Source: Aquanectria penicillioides (lineage: Eukaryota > Ascomycota > Sordariomycetes > Hypocreales > Nectriaceae). Taken from it: DNA of 64,000 nt. The DNA lies in the NCBI GenBank assembly GCA_003415625.1, contig PYIU01000010.1, positions 1,116,001 through 1,180,000 on the forward strand, given 5' to 3'. The position numbers were made by a program, and so were the translations under genes. Shown here one piece after another: positions 34,051 to 46,238 of the stretch; the stretch's first letter is position 1; each line of letters starts with the position of its first letter. The notes under the pieces were generated by a model. It worked only from the letters and a program-made list of their open reading frames with translations, did no database searches and was not told the origin of the DNA.

Positions 34051-34452
34051 CTAGCTACGTTCCGACATTCCCTGCAGCTCCTTGATGACCTCGTCCTCTC
34101 TCACGTCCTCCATCATGGAGTCGGAAGTAGCATCTGGCTCCTCGACTGTGGCTCCGCCCGCCTGATTCAGCATCATCTTCATGCTCTGTTTGCAGATCGC
34201 GACTCTGCTCTCCATCGACGGCGCGGACTGGCCTTGTGCCAGTCGGCAGATCAGGGATGGTTGCCCCTCATCTTTGAAGTAGCGACGCAGCAAATACTCG
34301 TTCGTCACCATTTTGGCAGTCTCGGTGTTTCTAAACATCCGGTCAGTACTGATGATGGGATATTCCTATTCCGAGGGTGCTAACTCTTCAACGTCAACAG
34401 GCTGCTCGACTTTTTCCGCTGATGCCTCAGCGTCTCCGCCGTTGTTACTCAT
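34051..34452 (-). CDS. Small two-exon protein of unknown function
   Basis: Exons 34452-34385 and 34330-34051 encode 115 residues. The 54-bp intron (donor GTTAGC, branch-like CTGAC, acceptor TTTAG) joins EQPVDVEE to NTETAKMVTNEYLL. The protein is charged, with no signal peptide or membrane segment. Its centre reads LLRRYFKDEGQPSLICRLAQ and KQSMKMMLNQAGG. The tail is acidic (ATSDSMMEDVREDEVIKELQ). I do not recognise a family. The good splice signals, exact phase match and natural composition argue that it is a real gene. Confidence 0.6.
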
Positions 34453-35066
34453 AGCTTTGGTTACCGCACGGCGCTGCTATCGTGTCACGGTACGGAACTT
34501 CTCCGATGTAGCTGCCCAGATCTCCGACTGTCCCCTGAGAAGATATTTAGAAGTCGCAGCACACGTTGGCGTCGAGATGCTATCGCCAAAACGATCGATC
34601 CGAAGATAATAACCGACCGAGCCTCGAAGGCAAAAGCGATTTTTTCGAGGTCTACGACGATATGTGCCATCTATTGTGATTGGCCTGGGAGTATCAGGAC
34701 TTGATGTTCGGCTGGAGCAAGCACGCCTATAGGGTGCAGCAAGGAATCGTGTGGCCGCAATCATTCCTTGACCATCTCACCTCAGTGGCCTTGCCAGTAA
34801 AGGCTTACCGAGGCTGCCGAATTGTAATTCTGCTCCCTCAGGTTCCACGTCGAGCCTGTCGTTTCGAGTCAAGCTCTGGATGTACCCTAGGACTAGCTTT
34901 GCAGCCATGGCTTTGGCTGCACTGCAATACAGCCCACGCTTGCGGCTTACCAGCAGATAGCAACACGACGCATTGCCCCTCCATTAATCTTGCACGCAGT
35001 TCCAGGATTGAATTTTTGCTACCACAAAGTTGGTGATCATATCATTAACCGCCCCTAACGAAGCAA
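34453..35066. other. Divergent intergenic region
   Basis: About 600 bp between the small minus-strand gene and the plus-strand C2H2-like gene, probably holding both promoters. A 61-codon minus frame at 34485-34670 with a hydrophobic patch is noted but not called. Confidence 0.4.
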
Positions 35067-36007
35067 ATGACAAATCCAATCACCATGCCGTCACTCGACG
35101 AGACGCGTGCAAACGATTACAATCGGCTGGCTTGCTGCATCCATCGGGCTTTTCCCAGCGACCCTGTTATCAACAAGACGTGTTTGAGCGGGTCCAACAA
35201 CATGCCGCATCTAAAGTACTTCTTGATCGGACACGAAGCGTGTATAGACTCACTTGGGCTGACTAGAGACTTGGCAGAGCTCATTTGATGCACCACGTAT
35301 GTGATTGCCCGAGACTTGACCCTTCCGGTCGACCTACCCCGTGTACACTACGAACGCACATATCCAACGAACAGTGGAACGCTATAAAAAGGATGAGTCG
35401 GCGACGTCGAGGCGAGACACCCAGTCATCACTGGGTGAGGATGTATCAGAAGATCTTCCCCTCACATTCCGAGACACCGGGCGCCTATCAGGTATCTCTG
35501 CCTCAACTTTTAGCGGTTGCAGAAGCTCCTTCGGAGTCGCTGGTCAACGATCTGAATGCAGAATTTCAAGCTGCACCGCTCGCCGATGAAGCGGGAGGCG
35601 AACACCTCAACCGAGTACAGATGTTTCTGTGGCAACTTGGGTGCTTTCACCGCATTCTAAGCCGGAATGGTGAGTTTCCGGCTTCTCGATATGCACTTGG
35701 GGGCGACGACGGCGCCGTCCACTCTGTATTAGGCAGCCATGAAGCCATTTCTTCTCGTTACTCTGCTGCTGGTGTCCGCCCACTGGCCATGGCTTCGGAT
35801 ACCAATATTGGCTCGCCCCGACAATCCACGCCGCGGAAGCTTCGCTTTCTACACTTCAATATCCTCCCTCAGACAACGACGAGGAACGTTCACTGTCACA
35901 TTACGTTTCGGGAGAGGAAAACTGGAACCGTTACTTTGCACCAGAATCATGAGGCAGTTCCTCTTACGAAATATTGGGCTCTTACATTGACGATCGCACT
36001 TCCATAG
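35067..36007 (+). CDS. C2H2-like zinc-finger family protein (3' end uncertain)
   Basis: Exon 1 (35067-35215) and exon 2 (from 35278) are joined by a 62-bp intron with a CTGAC branch point. The junction reads NNMPHLK-AHLMHHVCDCPRL, the same layout as the HRVK-EHLSRRH finger of the gene at 40.4-42.5 kb. Downstream, ISNEQWNAIKRMSRRR and HHWVRMYQKIFPS match the family's GISxxQ...W..MYxILFP segment. The predicted product is 292 residues if exon 2 runs to 36007. Another frame ending at 35952 (ERSLSHYVSGEENWNRYFAP) reads more like a natural C-terminus, so a second intron (a GTGAGT donor sits at about 35671) or a frameshift is likely. Function unknown; possibly nucleic-acid binding. Confidence 0.55.
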
Positions 36008-37801
36008 TCTGTACTGTCAAAGTTAATGAATGAAATGACTTCCATTCCACATCTTTGCTTGATCTTCTAGACATTGTTGTTGGTCTACTTTCGAGGCCCC
36101 AGAAGTCATCCTGCGCTTTGATACGCAAGTTGTTTTCTCCAATTGGCATTCTCCGGCCTTGCCATCTTTCCCAGAGTTCAAAGAGCCCTTTTGTGGTCCA
36201 GGTGGCCTAATTCGAGATCCATGATTCCACTGTCTGGCTAGATTTGATGTTCTGTTATCCCCATAGACACGCGAAAAGCGGGGTAAGGCGGACAAGGCAA
36301 TGGCGAAAAACAGGCTGACTCCACGACCACAGGCTAGGGATAAGTTATGAGGCCAACGCTGCAAGGGATAAATATAGTAACAAAAAGAGCGGGAGATTGG
36401 TATTGTGACACTTATTATTACGCTCCACACTCACAACACTGCAACGTACTTGCAAAACAGGTAGATGTATAGATGCGGCACGGGCCGGACACCAAGTCGT
36501 CCAAGCTAGCCAGCTCCGTAGCAAGATGCTACTAGTCAGCGAGTGACATTTAAATCCACTAAAATACCCATTCTGAAGAATGAGCAGTCATGTGGGATTG
36601 GCAATTTGCTGGATGCTGTTGACGTTACGTTTGCGGGAGATCGGCGAGATTAACTACATCTGATGTGTCCACCCCAGCATATGACCCAATCTATCGGTAT
36701 TGCTAAACATGTTCCATCTGCAGAGTCTGCACAGGTCCCGCTCACATTAATTTGGCTCAAGACAACTGCCGAGTGGGTGCAAGCGACATGGGTTGCCTCT
36801 ACTATATCAAGGGTACTTGGTCGTTTGATGATCACTGAACCAGAATGGAGCATCCCATGGGTACAGCTCATTGTCTCCGTCGCCAGAGCAAGCTTTCCAT
36901 CACCTCATCATCTCAACTTTTCCGTAGGTCTACTCTGAAGATTGTTGGTCTCATCCTCAACTGCGGCCAGATCATCCACCTCAGAATTTCAACTTCGCCT
37001 CACGAGGCTTGATGCCTGGGTTCCAAGGCCTCATATTCCATGCAGGCTTCTTAGCAAGTTCACGTGATGGCCCAAGACGCCAAAGCAGATACGTACCAGG
37101 GAATGTCATTCGTCACATCCTCGATGGTAGAATTGGCCACACCAATGTCTCACAAGGTACTTTGCACAATTATTGGACGTATTTTGCTCCAATTCTCCGC
37201 TTGAATGCATAAAACTACAGCCAGGTAACCGTTACAAAGATTAACCAGCCACAAATCAGCAGATCCAAGGTACGCAAATTTCCCGAATGATAAAAGTGGC
37301 ATTGATACCTGTGACACTGCTGTGCTGATCAGTCTTGTAATGGCCTTTGGTAATGCTATACCTAGCTGCCATGAGCCTACCCTGAGGTACTACTAGACTA
37401 CACACAACCTAGTTTAAACAAAGGTACAGTTTGTGACAAACAAGTCAGAAGAAATATCAAGCAAGTATTTCATGCTCATCAACAATGAAGACAACAAAAT
37501 AGATATTTAATTGTTGTTTAATGAGAGGTTTATGCATCCTTAGGTGCGTGTATCAATGAGCTGTCAATACTGTATTTGGGGTGTAAAATGGGTGAAGATT
37601 GGTCTGCTATTCTTCTACTACTCCTTGGATGACCTCAAACCCTATCAGTGATCCAAGAATAATCTTATGATAATCTACGGGATAACTGATGGATTTAGGT
37701 TTCTTGGAGAATTTTACCACTGGGAAATAGCAGCCTCTAATTATGCCTTCGGGGCCTTGGTACAGAGTCTAGTCTTATACCACACGGGGGGGGATCTAAT
37801 G

Positions 37802-37818
37802 CCTTTCGGTACGAAAGG
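37802..37818. repeat. Short inverted repeat
   Basis: CCTTTCG-GTA-CGAAAGG, with perfect 7-bp arms around a 3-base loop, preceded by a run of eight G. It lies in AT-rich DNA and is possibly part of a worn repeat element. Confidence 0.5.
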
Positions 37819-39316
37819 TGTTAGCACCCCGCAACCTCTACAACCCAATTAGGGAATTTTCGATAAGAATTGATATCTCACACATGAATATCATGTCATT
37901 CCTTTAGCTCTTTAGCTGTCTTCCTTCTCTATTTAGCTCTGCCTTTTCATTCCTTTAGTCTAAGTTTGTGGGTTTTATTGTAGCTGTGTTGCGGGTCAAG
38001 GTGGATTTGAGCTAAGGGTATAGGGGAAGTAACTGCCTCAGTCATGTTAATTCTGACCTTTGCGTTGTTCAAACAGGTTCGGGGTAGTCACATCATGGCA
38101 ACGAATATTGAAGTGAGGTCTAGGGTAGGTACGAAGAACCAGGATTTCTTAGCCTAAACCGTTGATGTAAACGGCTTCCAACATCAAGCAGATATAATTG
38201 AGTGACAATATGTGTGGGGGCGTGTACAAAATTAACTTACCTTTCAATCATGGCTATTGCCAGCGTTCGGACAACACACTTAAATCTATGGCGGTACCAA
38301 ATATTGCCTCAATTTCAATTTGCACGTGGTGGTCGACGACAAAGACAGTGACACACATCCTAGTCGCAGAAGACCCTGATACTGACACAATCCAGATGAT
38401 CGCTCGTAATTTTGTGGCATAAAACTGTTGGGAACCCACCACATGACCAAAAGGCTTGTATAAACAAGGCATCTATTGGGTTATCATTACGTGCTAAAAA
38501 ACAAACTATTTTTCATTGTGCCAAAAGCAAATTATTAGCGCGAGTCGTTGACACATCCCAGCCTCGATTTCCCATCCAGAGCTACTTGATCTAAGAACAA
38601 GATAGCAGCATGTGTTGATGTTTGTTCTTTATACTGTGCCCCAATGCCAATCCGTCTTATCCTCAAGGAGCAGAATCCACTTCATTGCCGCAGAGTTTCA
38701 TGCAGCTAGACTAGGTAGTGTCAGATTTTGTCTATTAGCTTTTACTCATGTTTTGAAGAGATCAGTTCATAATCCACACTCACACATCGTATCTGCTGTG
38801 CAGTCTTTTTTAATCCGTAACCTGAAATGTCATGTATGCAATTCCAGAGTAGAAAACACAACAACATTGATATGGATGGGAGCTAGGAAAATCAGTACGG
38901 GTTGCAACGCATACTCGCGCAATTCGCTCAGTAGAAAGGGCATTTTCATTTTAATCTCACCCTTTCCCCTCATCTGGACATTGGGTCGGATGTACTGGCA
39001 AAGAGCATCGGCCTGCTGCAAATCATCTCCATCAAAGGATGTTGGCTGGTCAAGTACCAAGAACTTCTTAACGGCAAAAGAGTTCAGGGATCTGACATTG
39101 TTCAATATCGAACCTTGTACCGTAAAGGGTGGATGATAGACAAATACAAAAACGTAGCTGAAAAAGCAATTGTAGTTATCTTAAGACCACATCCATGATA
39201 CCAATGAAACTTGTTGATAGAGTCTTGCTTAATACGATAATGGATGTTACTTGGTAGCTGGAGTGGTGTAGAAGACAATGGTCGTGCCAATGCAAGTCTT
39301 CGGTAGAATTATGGTA

Positions 39317-40076
39317 TTACTGGAGTGCCAGAGCAAGTGTGCACTTAAGCCAAGCAGCGTAATACCCAGTGCAAAAGCTGCGATAAGTACGATAGAGAAA
39401 TCTCGGTGTCATGCGACATACAGTAGACGAAACTGTGCTTGAGAGGCTGACATCGGCATTAGCTCCGCGGTGGCGTAGAATATGATGTGTCGACGCGTAT
39501 GTAGTTTGTATGTATTCAGCAGTTAGAGTGTGTGGTGAGGGATCGAATTTGTGCTCCATCAAATAGATACCTTCCGATGACTCTCGTAAAGCCATATACA
39601 GACCAACCCGTTCGTGTCGATTGAAATTGGAGAGGTCAGTAGGTGTTGGAAACAACTCTGAGAAGACACTGCCAAACAACCAGACATCTATGGCCTCTCA
39701 AGAGTAGTCCTGAGCAAAAGATTATATTTTCGCTCAGCGCATCTCCTGAGGCTACAGGCTGCTTTGCGGCAATCGACGAATTCATATCCAAGATCATGAT
39801 GGTTGCGCTTTTAGACTTGAAGCCGCACAATTTAGTGTAGATATGATTGAAGATGGCGACCTGCCCGCATGCTGCCGTGTGAAATAGTAACGCATAAAAT
39901 CGAATGCGATCGATCAGTCTAAACGATCCTTGAAGATTCTCAAATTCGAGAATTATTTCAAGTCTAAGTTTCGGGAGCTGCGAGTAAAGATGGTTAGTGT
40001 TTGAACTGGGTTCTTGCTCTTGAAAGTTCCGCTCTTCCGGATGAATATGAGAGCACCCCCATTTGGCATAACCCAA
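39317..40076 (-). other. Two overlapping open frames, possible relic gene
   Basis: The frame from 40076 contains PKLRLEIILEFENLQGSF and RFYALLFHTAACGQVAIFNH, the latter faintly like an ankyrin repeat. The frame from 39679 contains LSNFNRHERVGLYMALRESS and TAEYIQTTYASTHHILRHRG. They overlap by about 40 bp in different phases. I found no intron with matching phase, so a frameshifted relic is as likely as a spliced gene. Confidence 0.3.
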
Positions 40077-40376
40077 TTTCGAAGTGTAGTCTGAGTGATT
40101 TCCATGATTCTAAGCATGAGCAACCTCTAAATACTCAGACGCTTCCTGGGGCGATACCCAACACACATGCAACGTAAACGATTGGGGTTTATCCTGTACC
40201 AGGCCCAATCCAATGTCTGCCTACAGCGCTTATTCATCGTAACCGCGGTTGCAGAGTTGGTCACAAATGTCAAATTCTATGGTTTCTTGTCTTACCTTGT
40301 TGTTGCCTAACTGTTTAAGAAAGGCTTCAATTGCCTTGTCCATCCTCAACGTTGCAGATTGTATATCCTCGATCTG

Positions 40377-42542
40377 CTATAACTGGTCTTCAGCACTATT
40401 TGCGTCATGGTGATAATTAGAGCAGTCCCTGTTCGTGCGGCTTTGCCTTGGGCTGGACGATTCTCCAATAGACCGATAATCCGAGCTTGGGGAGTTGTTC
40501 GAGGAACTTTCAGATGCAAGTGCGAGAAGTGGATCTGCGTCAATCGGTTGCGGGAATGCTAGATCTAAGCTTCTAGGCTGAGCAGTTATGCCAGAATCTA
40601 TCAATGCGTTGTGATAATATGGCTCGTCATTATGCATAAATGAAAAGCTGAGCGCGGGACGTAAGTCTGAGCCAAAGGAGATCTCTGTGTGAGATTGGTG
40701 TTGATGTTCTCTTGCTGGTGATCCTCTGGCTGGAGCGAAGTAACTTTGGCCAAAGGCTTCACGAATACCATCTGTTACCACATCATTTATTTGCTGGTTT
40801 ATCATAGAATCCAGTGGAAGCAATGTATCTTGCCGGAGAGAAGAAAAGTGCTCCATGATTCTCCTCGGCACAATATCTATGAGGCGTCTTTCTAGAGACT
40901 GAATCTCGTTCGAGACGCATGGCTTTGGTGCGGAATTTGACTCGTAGTCTAGCTTGGTCAGTACCTATCTTATTTTGGCAGAGCGAAGATACCTTCTTAC
41001 ATGGACTGGGAATGTTTACTTCATCAGGGAAGAGAATCTTATACATTTCACGCCATTTTTTCTCTTCAGTACGAGTTCCGCCCGCCTTTTTACGGCCTCT
41101 TAAGCGAGCCATTTGATCCCTACTGACACCCTCATATCTCGGCGGCTGGGGGCGAATGATGCATGGCGTGTCTTGACGTAGATGTCTGATCAGTTCGGTT
41201 TCCACCCCAAAGCGCTTATAACACCGTTGACAATAGAAGTCTGGCAATGAGTGTCGACGGCTCAAATGCTCCCTACATCCAAACAAATCAGCGACTCTGC
41301 AATATTGAAGGCACGAGGAAATACTCACTTTACTCGATGGACAGTACTCCATCCTGGCCCCAAGCACGCTCTCTCGAGCCTATACCGTTGAGGGTCAAGC
41401 TTGTAAAAGGGACAAGCAAATCTCCTCGCTGCAACGCCTCCACCTTCCAATTGCGATGCCTTTGGAGTTTTCGATTTGTCGCCATCTCGACCTGTATCGT
41501 CGAAATTGTCGTCTCCTCCTGTCAGATTACCACCGGATAATGGTCTCTCTTTACTGCCACAAACGTTTTCCTTCACAGTAAAGCCATTGCAAATGTTCGA
41601 GTCAGTATCATTCGTGTCTGACCTGCCATTCGTTTGCTTTCCATTCGTTGGGCTCTGCTGATATAACGTGCCGGTGGCCGATGAGCTAGGCAAATCGATC
41701 CCCCCCATTTCTGCTTGTTCCTTTGATCCGGGTTTTTTATCATAGCCTGTTTTGGGATCAAAACGCTTCTTGGCTTTTTTCCTAGTTCCAGCTTGAAGCA
41801 GAAAGAAACCTCCAAGCAAGAAAGAGACGAGCCACAACTTTGCAATTCCCGTTATGCCACTCGAAACTATGCTTTCTGTTCGTTCAGTGTCAAATGCGCA
41901 TTGGTGTGGCATAGCATCATCTGAAACGTTGAGCCGTCTCTCTGCCACATGTAAAACATTTGACTCTCCAGATGGCTGGAGCGCCTCCGCAACGCCAGTC
42001 GGATGTTTGTATATCATGCAACTGGCCGAGCTATTTTCCGTATCACTCAATATATCCTGAATCGAAAATGCAGATTCAAATTCCTCCCTTGAAGGAAATT
42101 TTCTCAGAATCCCAGAGCTATCGTGCAGGTTTTCTTCCTCCCGGTTCAGCTCGTTGCTGTTCTTCGATCTTCCAGTTTGCAATCTTAGAGGGAGACTTGT
42201 AGCTCTATGGCCAGGCCTACGTGCACCCACTGACTGAAACCAAGGATATTTCGTCGCCGAAGCGGTGAGATAAAAACAAGGCAGCCATTTGAATATTGTG
42301 CAGCGTATAGTGCTCGCACGGCGGTTAGGCCCCATAGAAGGGCAAATTACATTCTCGCCAACGATGCCTTGTATCCCCATGTTTGCACTCGGTAGCAATG
42401 GCTTGGACTCGGAAAGCGTGCAGACTGTGTTCGCGATCATTTTCCCTCCCCCTAACCACACTATCGACTCGTGCGATAACCTCGTTTGGGCTATAGATGC
42501 TTGGTTCGCAATGTCGTGACGGGAGAGATCTGCGGCGCGCAT
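40377..42542 (-). CDS. C2H2-like zinc-finger protein with a predicted membrane segment
   Basis: Exons 42542-41329, 41272-41001 and 40948-40377 give 685 residues. Intron 1 (56 bp) joins WSTVHRVK to EHLSRRHSLPDFYC and intron 2 (52 bp) joins NIPSP to YYESNSAPK, both typical family junctions. The core, about residues 375-500, holds ACPFYKLDPQRYRLERACLG, the finger CQRCYKRFGVETELIRHLRQ and EKKWREMYKILFPDEVNIPS. The first 370 residues are low-complexity with one hydrophobic stretch (IAKLWLVSFLLGGFFLLQAG, about 245-265). That stretch looks like a membrane helix followed by a basic patch (TRKKAKKR). The C-terminus is Ser-rich. A membrane-tethered nucleic-acid-binding protein is one possibility. The start at 42542 is the first ATG, and an upstream exon cannot be excluded. 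Confidence 0.72.
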
Positions 42543-43395
42543 TTTGATAACGTGAGCTCAGGGTTGATAGTACCGAGGCTGGTCAGGAATATCGCGTCGC
42601 TGAAGGCGTGAAGGAAGAGGTTTATCGGAGTGAGGGCGCTGTCGACAGGCAAGATATTCAAACACGTCACAACAAAGTTCCTCGTAGATGCGTCGTGGTT
42701 ATTCTGTCGAGTGTTTTGGTTCCATCGGCTCGTGCGGCTGAATTGTCGCAACAGAAAATAGCGGGGGAAGTAATCAGGCTGACCAACCGAATTCTTTCTC
42801 TGCTTCAGTGGCAAGACGAGACGCAGCGGTGGCGTCTGCGACGTGGCAGCCTTAAACTGATGTGTTTGGCAATCTTCAAGAAATATCAAGGACAAGGTAT
42901 GATGTACCGGTATTTGAGCAGTGTACATGCCACAACATACGACAACTCGCCATGTGTGAACTACAGAGTTCATCCATTACTCCATTCTGCCATATACGCT
43001 GACATCTTGTCTTAATGGCTAAATATCGGCGAAAAAATTGGCATGAACACACCCTCCAGTGAGATGTATATGCTGGGTAGAGCGACTGGTGCCCAAAGGT
43101 GAAAGGAAGAAGTTTCTGTTGTATCAAAAATGACCTTGTTATGAGTATTACGGATGAATATAAACGCCCAAGGCAAGTCGTTGTATACCAAGACATCCTT
43201 CTTGAATGCGAGACCGAACTGTACAGGGAAAAGAAGCCGTCTTACTTTTGACGGTGACTGTTGTCAACAACCCCGCCAAGTTTTCGGCTTTCATGGACGA
43301 CTTTAATCAGAAGATACTGTTTAAATTCACTTGCGATCATATGTACCAACTACTATTATCCCCTCCTTGGGGGTGGCCGAGTCCTGGCTAGCCCC
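42543..43395. other. Intergenic region
   Basis: About 850 bp. Opposed open frames at 42491-42973 (minus) and 42608-43015 (plus) show no domain. Likely the promoter of the C2H2-like gene and the 3' flank of the HET gene. Confidence 0.4.
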
Positions 43396-45096
43396 CTATG
43401 TCCCAGGCTCCAGTATAAAAAACCAGTCATCTTCAACTTCGTGGCCTTGCTCATCTAGGGAGTTTTCGTTTACATCCGCACCTACAGAACTCAAAGCCTT
43501 GGCTGTATTAGCGTAAAAAAAAAATCCTGACTTCCTGGTTGATTCGAAACACGAGGCACTGTCATGACTTACTTTTGACACTTGCTTCTGGTTGAACGAA
43601 ATGAGACGTTCAGGTTGGAATCTGACAACAGTATTTTTTGATTTTCCTCTTCGCTTGATTGTCGGAATTTGATCCCGCTCTGAGCCTGCATTGTTCGAGA
43701 ATCGAATGACAATATCCCTATATCGGGGACAGATATCAGCTCTGTAGAACTTCTTTCCTAAACAACATTATTAGCCACAGTTTCACCTGAATGTTAATGA
43801 AAGCTGATGTCGTACCGTCGTCATCATTTAACAAGTCCACTTGCCATGGATGATCAACAATCGGCGGATAGGCAGGCGCCGGGCTCGTGGCATGAGTGCA
43901 CAGTCCATCATGGTATGAGGGACTCTCTTTTAGCAATCTCCCTACATTTCAAGAACATATTTGCATCAGTCTCTCGGCTTTGGGGCTTATCTTAACATAC
44001 TGTTGTGGTATGTTTCTTCTTCGAATACGATTTGGCTCTGGAGTGCTCCTGGGTCATCTCCGTATACCATATGCGTCTGACTCCGTACACGAATAAAGTG
44101 AAGTCTTCTAGGCTGCAGCTGTCGAAGTTCTATGACATGCGCTGAGACCTCCGGGTGGTCAAGGCATTGGTTTTCTAGTATGGCATACCATCGGGTCCAA
44201 TCCCTTGGGTTATCCATCCAGCAAACTAGGGTGATAGAAAGCCCAATACCATTTAACTCTGCTTTCAATTCACTCCTTGTAGCAAGTTGCAGATTCTTGT
44301 ACTCGATGCAAGAACATGTCTTGTGAAAGATATGGTGGGAATCCGCAATTGCTCCCCATTGAGAAGGCGGACCAGTCCATGACAGAATACTATGATCGCT
44401 CTTCTGCTTGAGTAGCAGTTCTTGAAGTCGCCGAAATGCCACTTTTCCTTCACCATAAAGCAGGGGCATCGAGAGGCCAAATATTCCAAGCATGCAGTAA
44501 GCAATATCTTCTGGCCGCGTGGTGATGCGATTCGCAAGCCATGACATGCGATGAGCGATGCTGACGTCTTGCAGGTGAACCTTCCCAGTAAGAACATCCG
44601 CATCTATACCGGCAATTGCTGATAAGTTCTCCAGTAAAGATTCCTTGTTGCCAATATAGAGACCCTCACTACCAAAGAACTGGATGTAAGGAGAAAATAT
44701 CAATTCCTGTAAGGTCCAACCTCGAGTGAACCACCTGGCTCGAGGAAGTTCATCACGACTGACAACGTCGTCAAGGTAGCATATGCAGAGGTTTGAGCGC
44801 TGATAATACAGGTGCATCGAATTGATGGCTTCCGATAATTCGGCACTCGACGACTTATTAATGCAGCATGTGTCTATCCACATGTAATCGTATCCAATCG
44901 ATTTTGCTAGTTGGGCAAAAAATTCCAATTTGAAATATCCTCGCTTTCCCTTGTTGGAGCAGGAACCATTTGGTCCATTCATATCCTCGAACTTTAATTC
45001 GTCATCGCCCCAGGTGTGGAAAAGAATTGCGTACTTGTCTGGGAAGCAGACTGGAGATTCCAGGCATATTGATTGGGTATTGATCAAATGCGGCAT
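43396..45096 (-). CDS. HET-domain protein, three exons
   Basis: Exons 45096-44001, 43941-43816 and 43757-43396 (introns 59 and 58 bp) give 527 residues. The start at 45096 (MPHLINTQSICLESPVCF) is the standard opening of this HET class. The frame is open to 45213 but that part is not family-like. Hallmarks are YAILFHTWGDDELKFEDM (about 22-40), YDYMWIDTCCINKSSSAELS (about 80), LYYQRSNLCICYLDD (about 105), ARWFTRGWTLQELIFS (about 125) and MPLLYGEGKVAFRRLQELLL (about 215). The C-terminal 160 residues, in exons 2-3, have no known domain and end in an acidic tail. Such proteins mediate cell death on contact with incompatible strains. A GTAAGT near 43586 could start a further intron, which would change only the last 60 residues. 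Confidence 0.8.
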
Positions 45097-46238
45097 TTTG
45101 GTCACATCGGCCGACTCTGTGGACTGAACTGAGCTGAGAATAATAACCGGTGTCGACTGCCGCAAATATATGACAACAAGACAATGAGTCAAAAGAGCAG
45201 GTGATCTGCTCAAGGAGCAAATGAGTGCTAAAGCTAGTGTGTCTCAGGCTTTTCCTTGAAATTCTGTAGGATGATCGGCTAGGTGGTTAATGACCCTGTC
45301 GTCATGTTGGGAGCATGGGCTAATGAGACATCCAAAGTGCATTGTTGGTGCCCAATGTCGCTGGCCAGCACACTTGGTCACTTACATTTGCACATGTTGT
45401 CTTACTATTTCCATCACCCTAGGCAGACTTTGTACAAAAGCAACCAATCACGAAACACTTAACATCATTTGGGATTTTGAGTCTGGCTCGGTGGCTTGCC
45501 AAGGCGCCACAACACTACATCCGCACATGGTCGCAGATTGAGGAAAGGCAGGCCAGGCAGGTCTCACGTGCGTATTTTATATACAACTTGATGAAACGAG
45601 AGTGACTGATTGTCGAGCAAATCTGTTGGCTCCTTCAAATTCGGAAATGATTGTTGCACCTACGCACTCGCATGTGGATCGTACTCAGCATTGCGACTAG
45701 CTCAGTGGTGGCCAATCACAAGGCCAATATATCCTACCGTGCAAAACCTCTGAGACTAGTTTAAACTATCTTGAAGCCGAGAAAGTTGGAGTTGGGACGC
45801 TGTTTCTTGCTAACTGTGAGTAACTGCTCTGTTCACAGTGCATGCAGTGCATTGTTGGTTATTTTGCGTTTTGCGTTTGGGTGTGCTCCCTCAATACTCA
45901 TACTCCTTGTTCTATCCGGTAACTTGGATTATCATCTCACAAATTCTACACTGCATGTAGTTGTAATAAGAACGTCGTGGATTACTAAATTCATCATCGA
46001 ACAATTAAGCAATAATTTGCCTGCGATCGAGAGATCAAGCCTGGGGTGTATTGCAGGTTGCCTCGCAGCTATTTAAAACATATTACGTCGGATAATGTTT
46101 GATTTCGGTTCAAAAATTAAGCTCCTTAGTAAATATGCTAGAGATCTTATATATCTATAACTACAGATGACCCTTTATATATGTACCGCCGTTTAATTCC
46201 CAGAATACTGATAATACTGACACAATCAACAGAATGTC
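45097..46238. other. Intergenic region
   Basis: About 1.1 kb, holding the HET promoter and the 3' flank of the regulator. It is AT-rich from 46080 on. The 101-codon plus frame at 45771-46076 is hydrophobic and unsupported. Confidence 0.4.

Larger units (their letters stand above)
36008..40376. other. 4.4-kb sparse, AT-richer stretch with possible repeat and gene debris
   Basis: No intact gene could be built. Weak minus-strand frames are 36023-36430 (hydrophilic C-terminal part), 38830-39105 (SLNSFAVKKFLVLDQPTSFD) and two overlapping frames at 39317-40076. Around 37240-37990 the sequence is AT-rich with a short hairpin and T-rich repeats. It may hold a degraded transposable element or gene relics. 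Confidence 0.4.

Noticed and set aside
38424..38600. Possible Copia LTR end (TGTTGGGAACCC...)
   Set aside because: Only the first bases look LTR-like. No matching second copy, primer-binding site or reverse-transcriptase remnant was found.
42491..43015. 160- and 135-codon frames on opposite strands
   Set aside because: No domain. The minus frame overlaps the start of the C2H2-like gene in another phase and could not be spliced to it.
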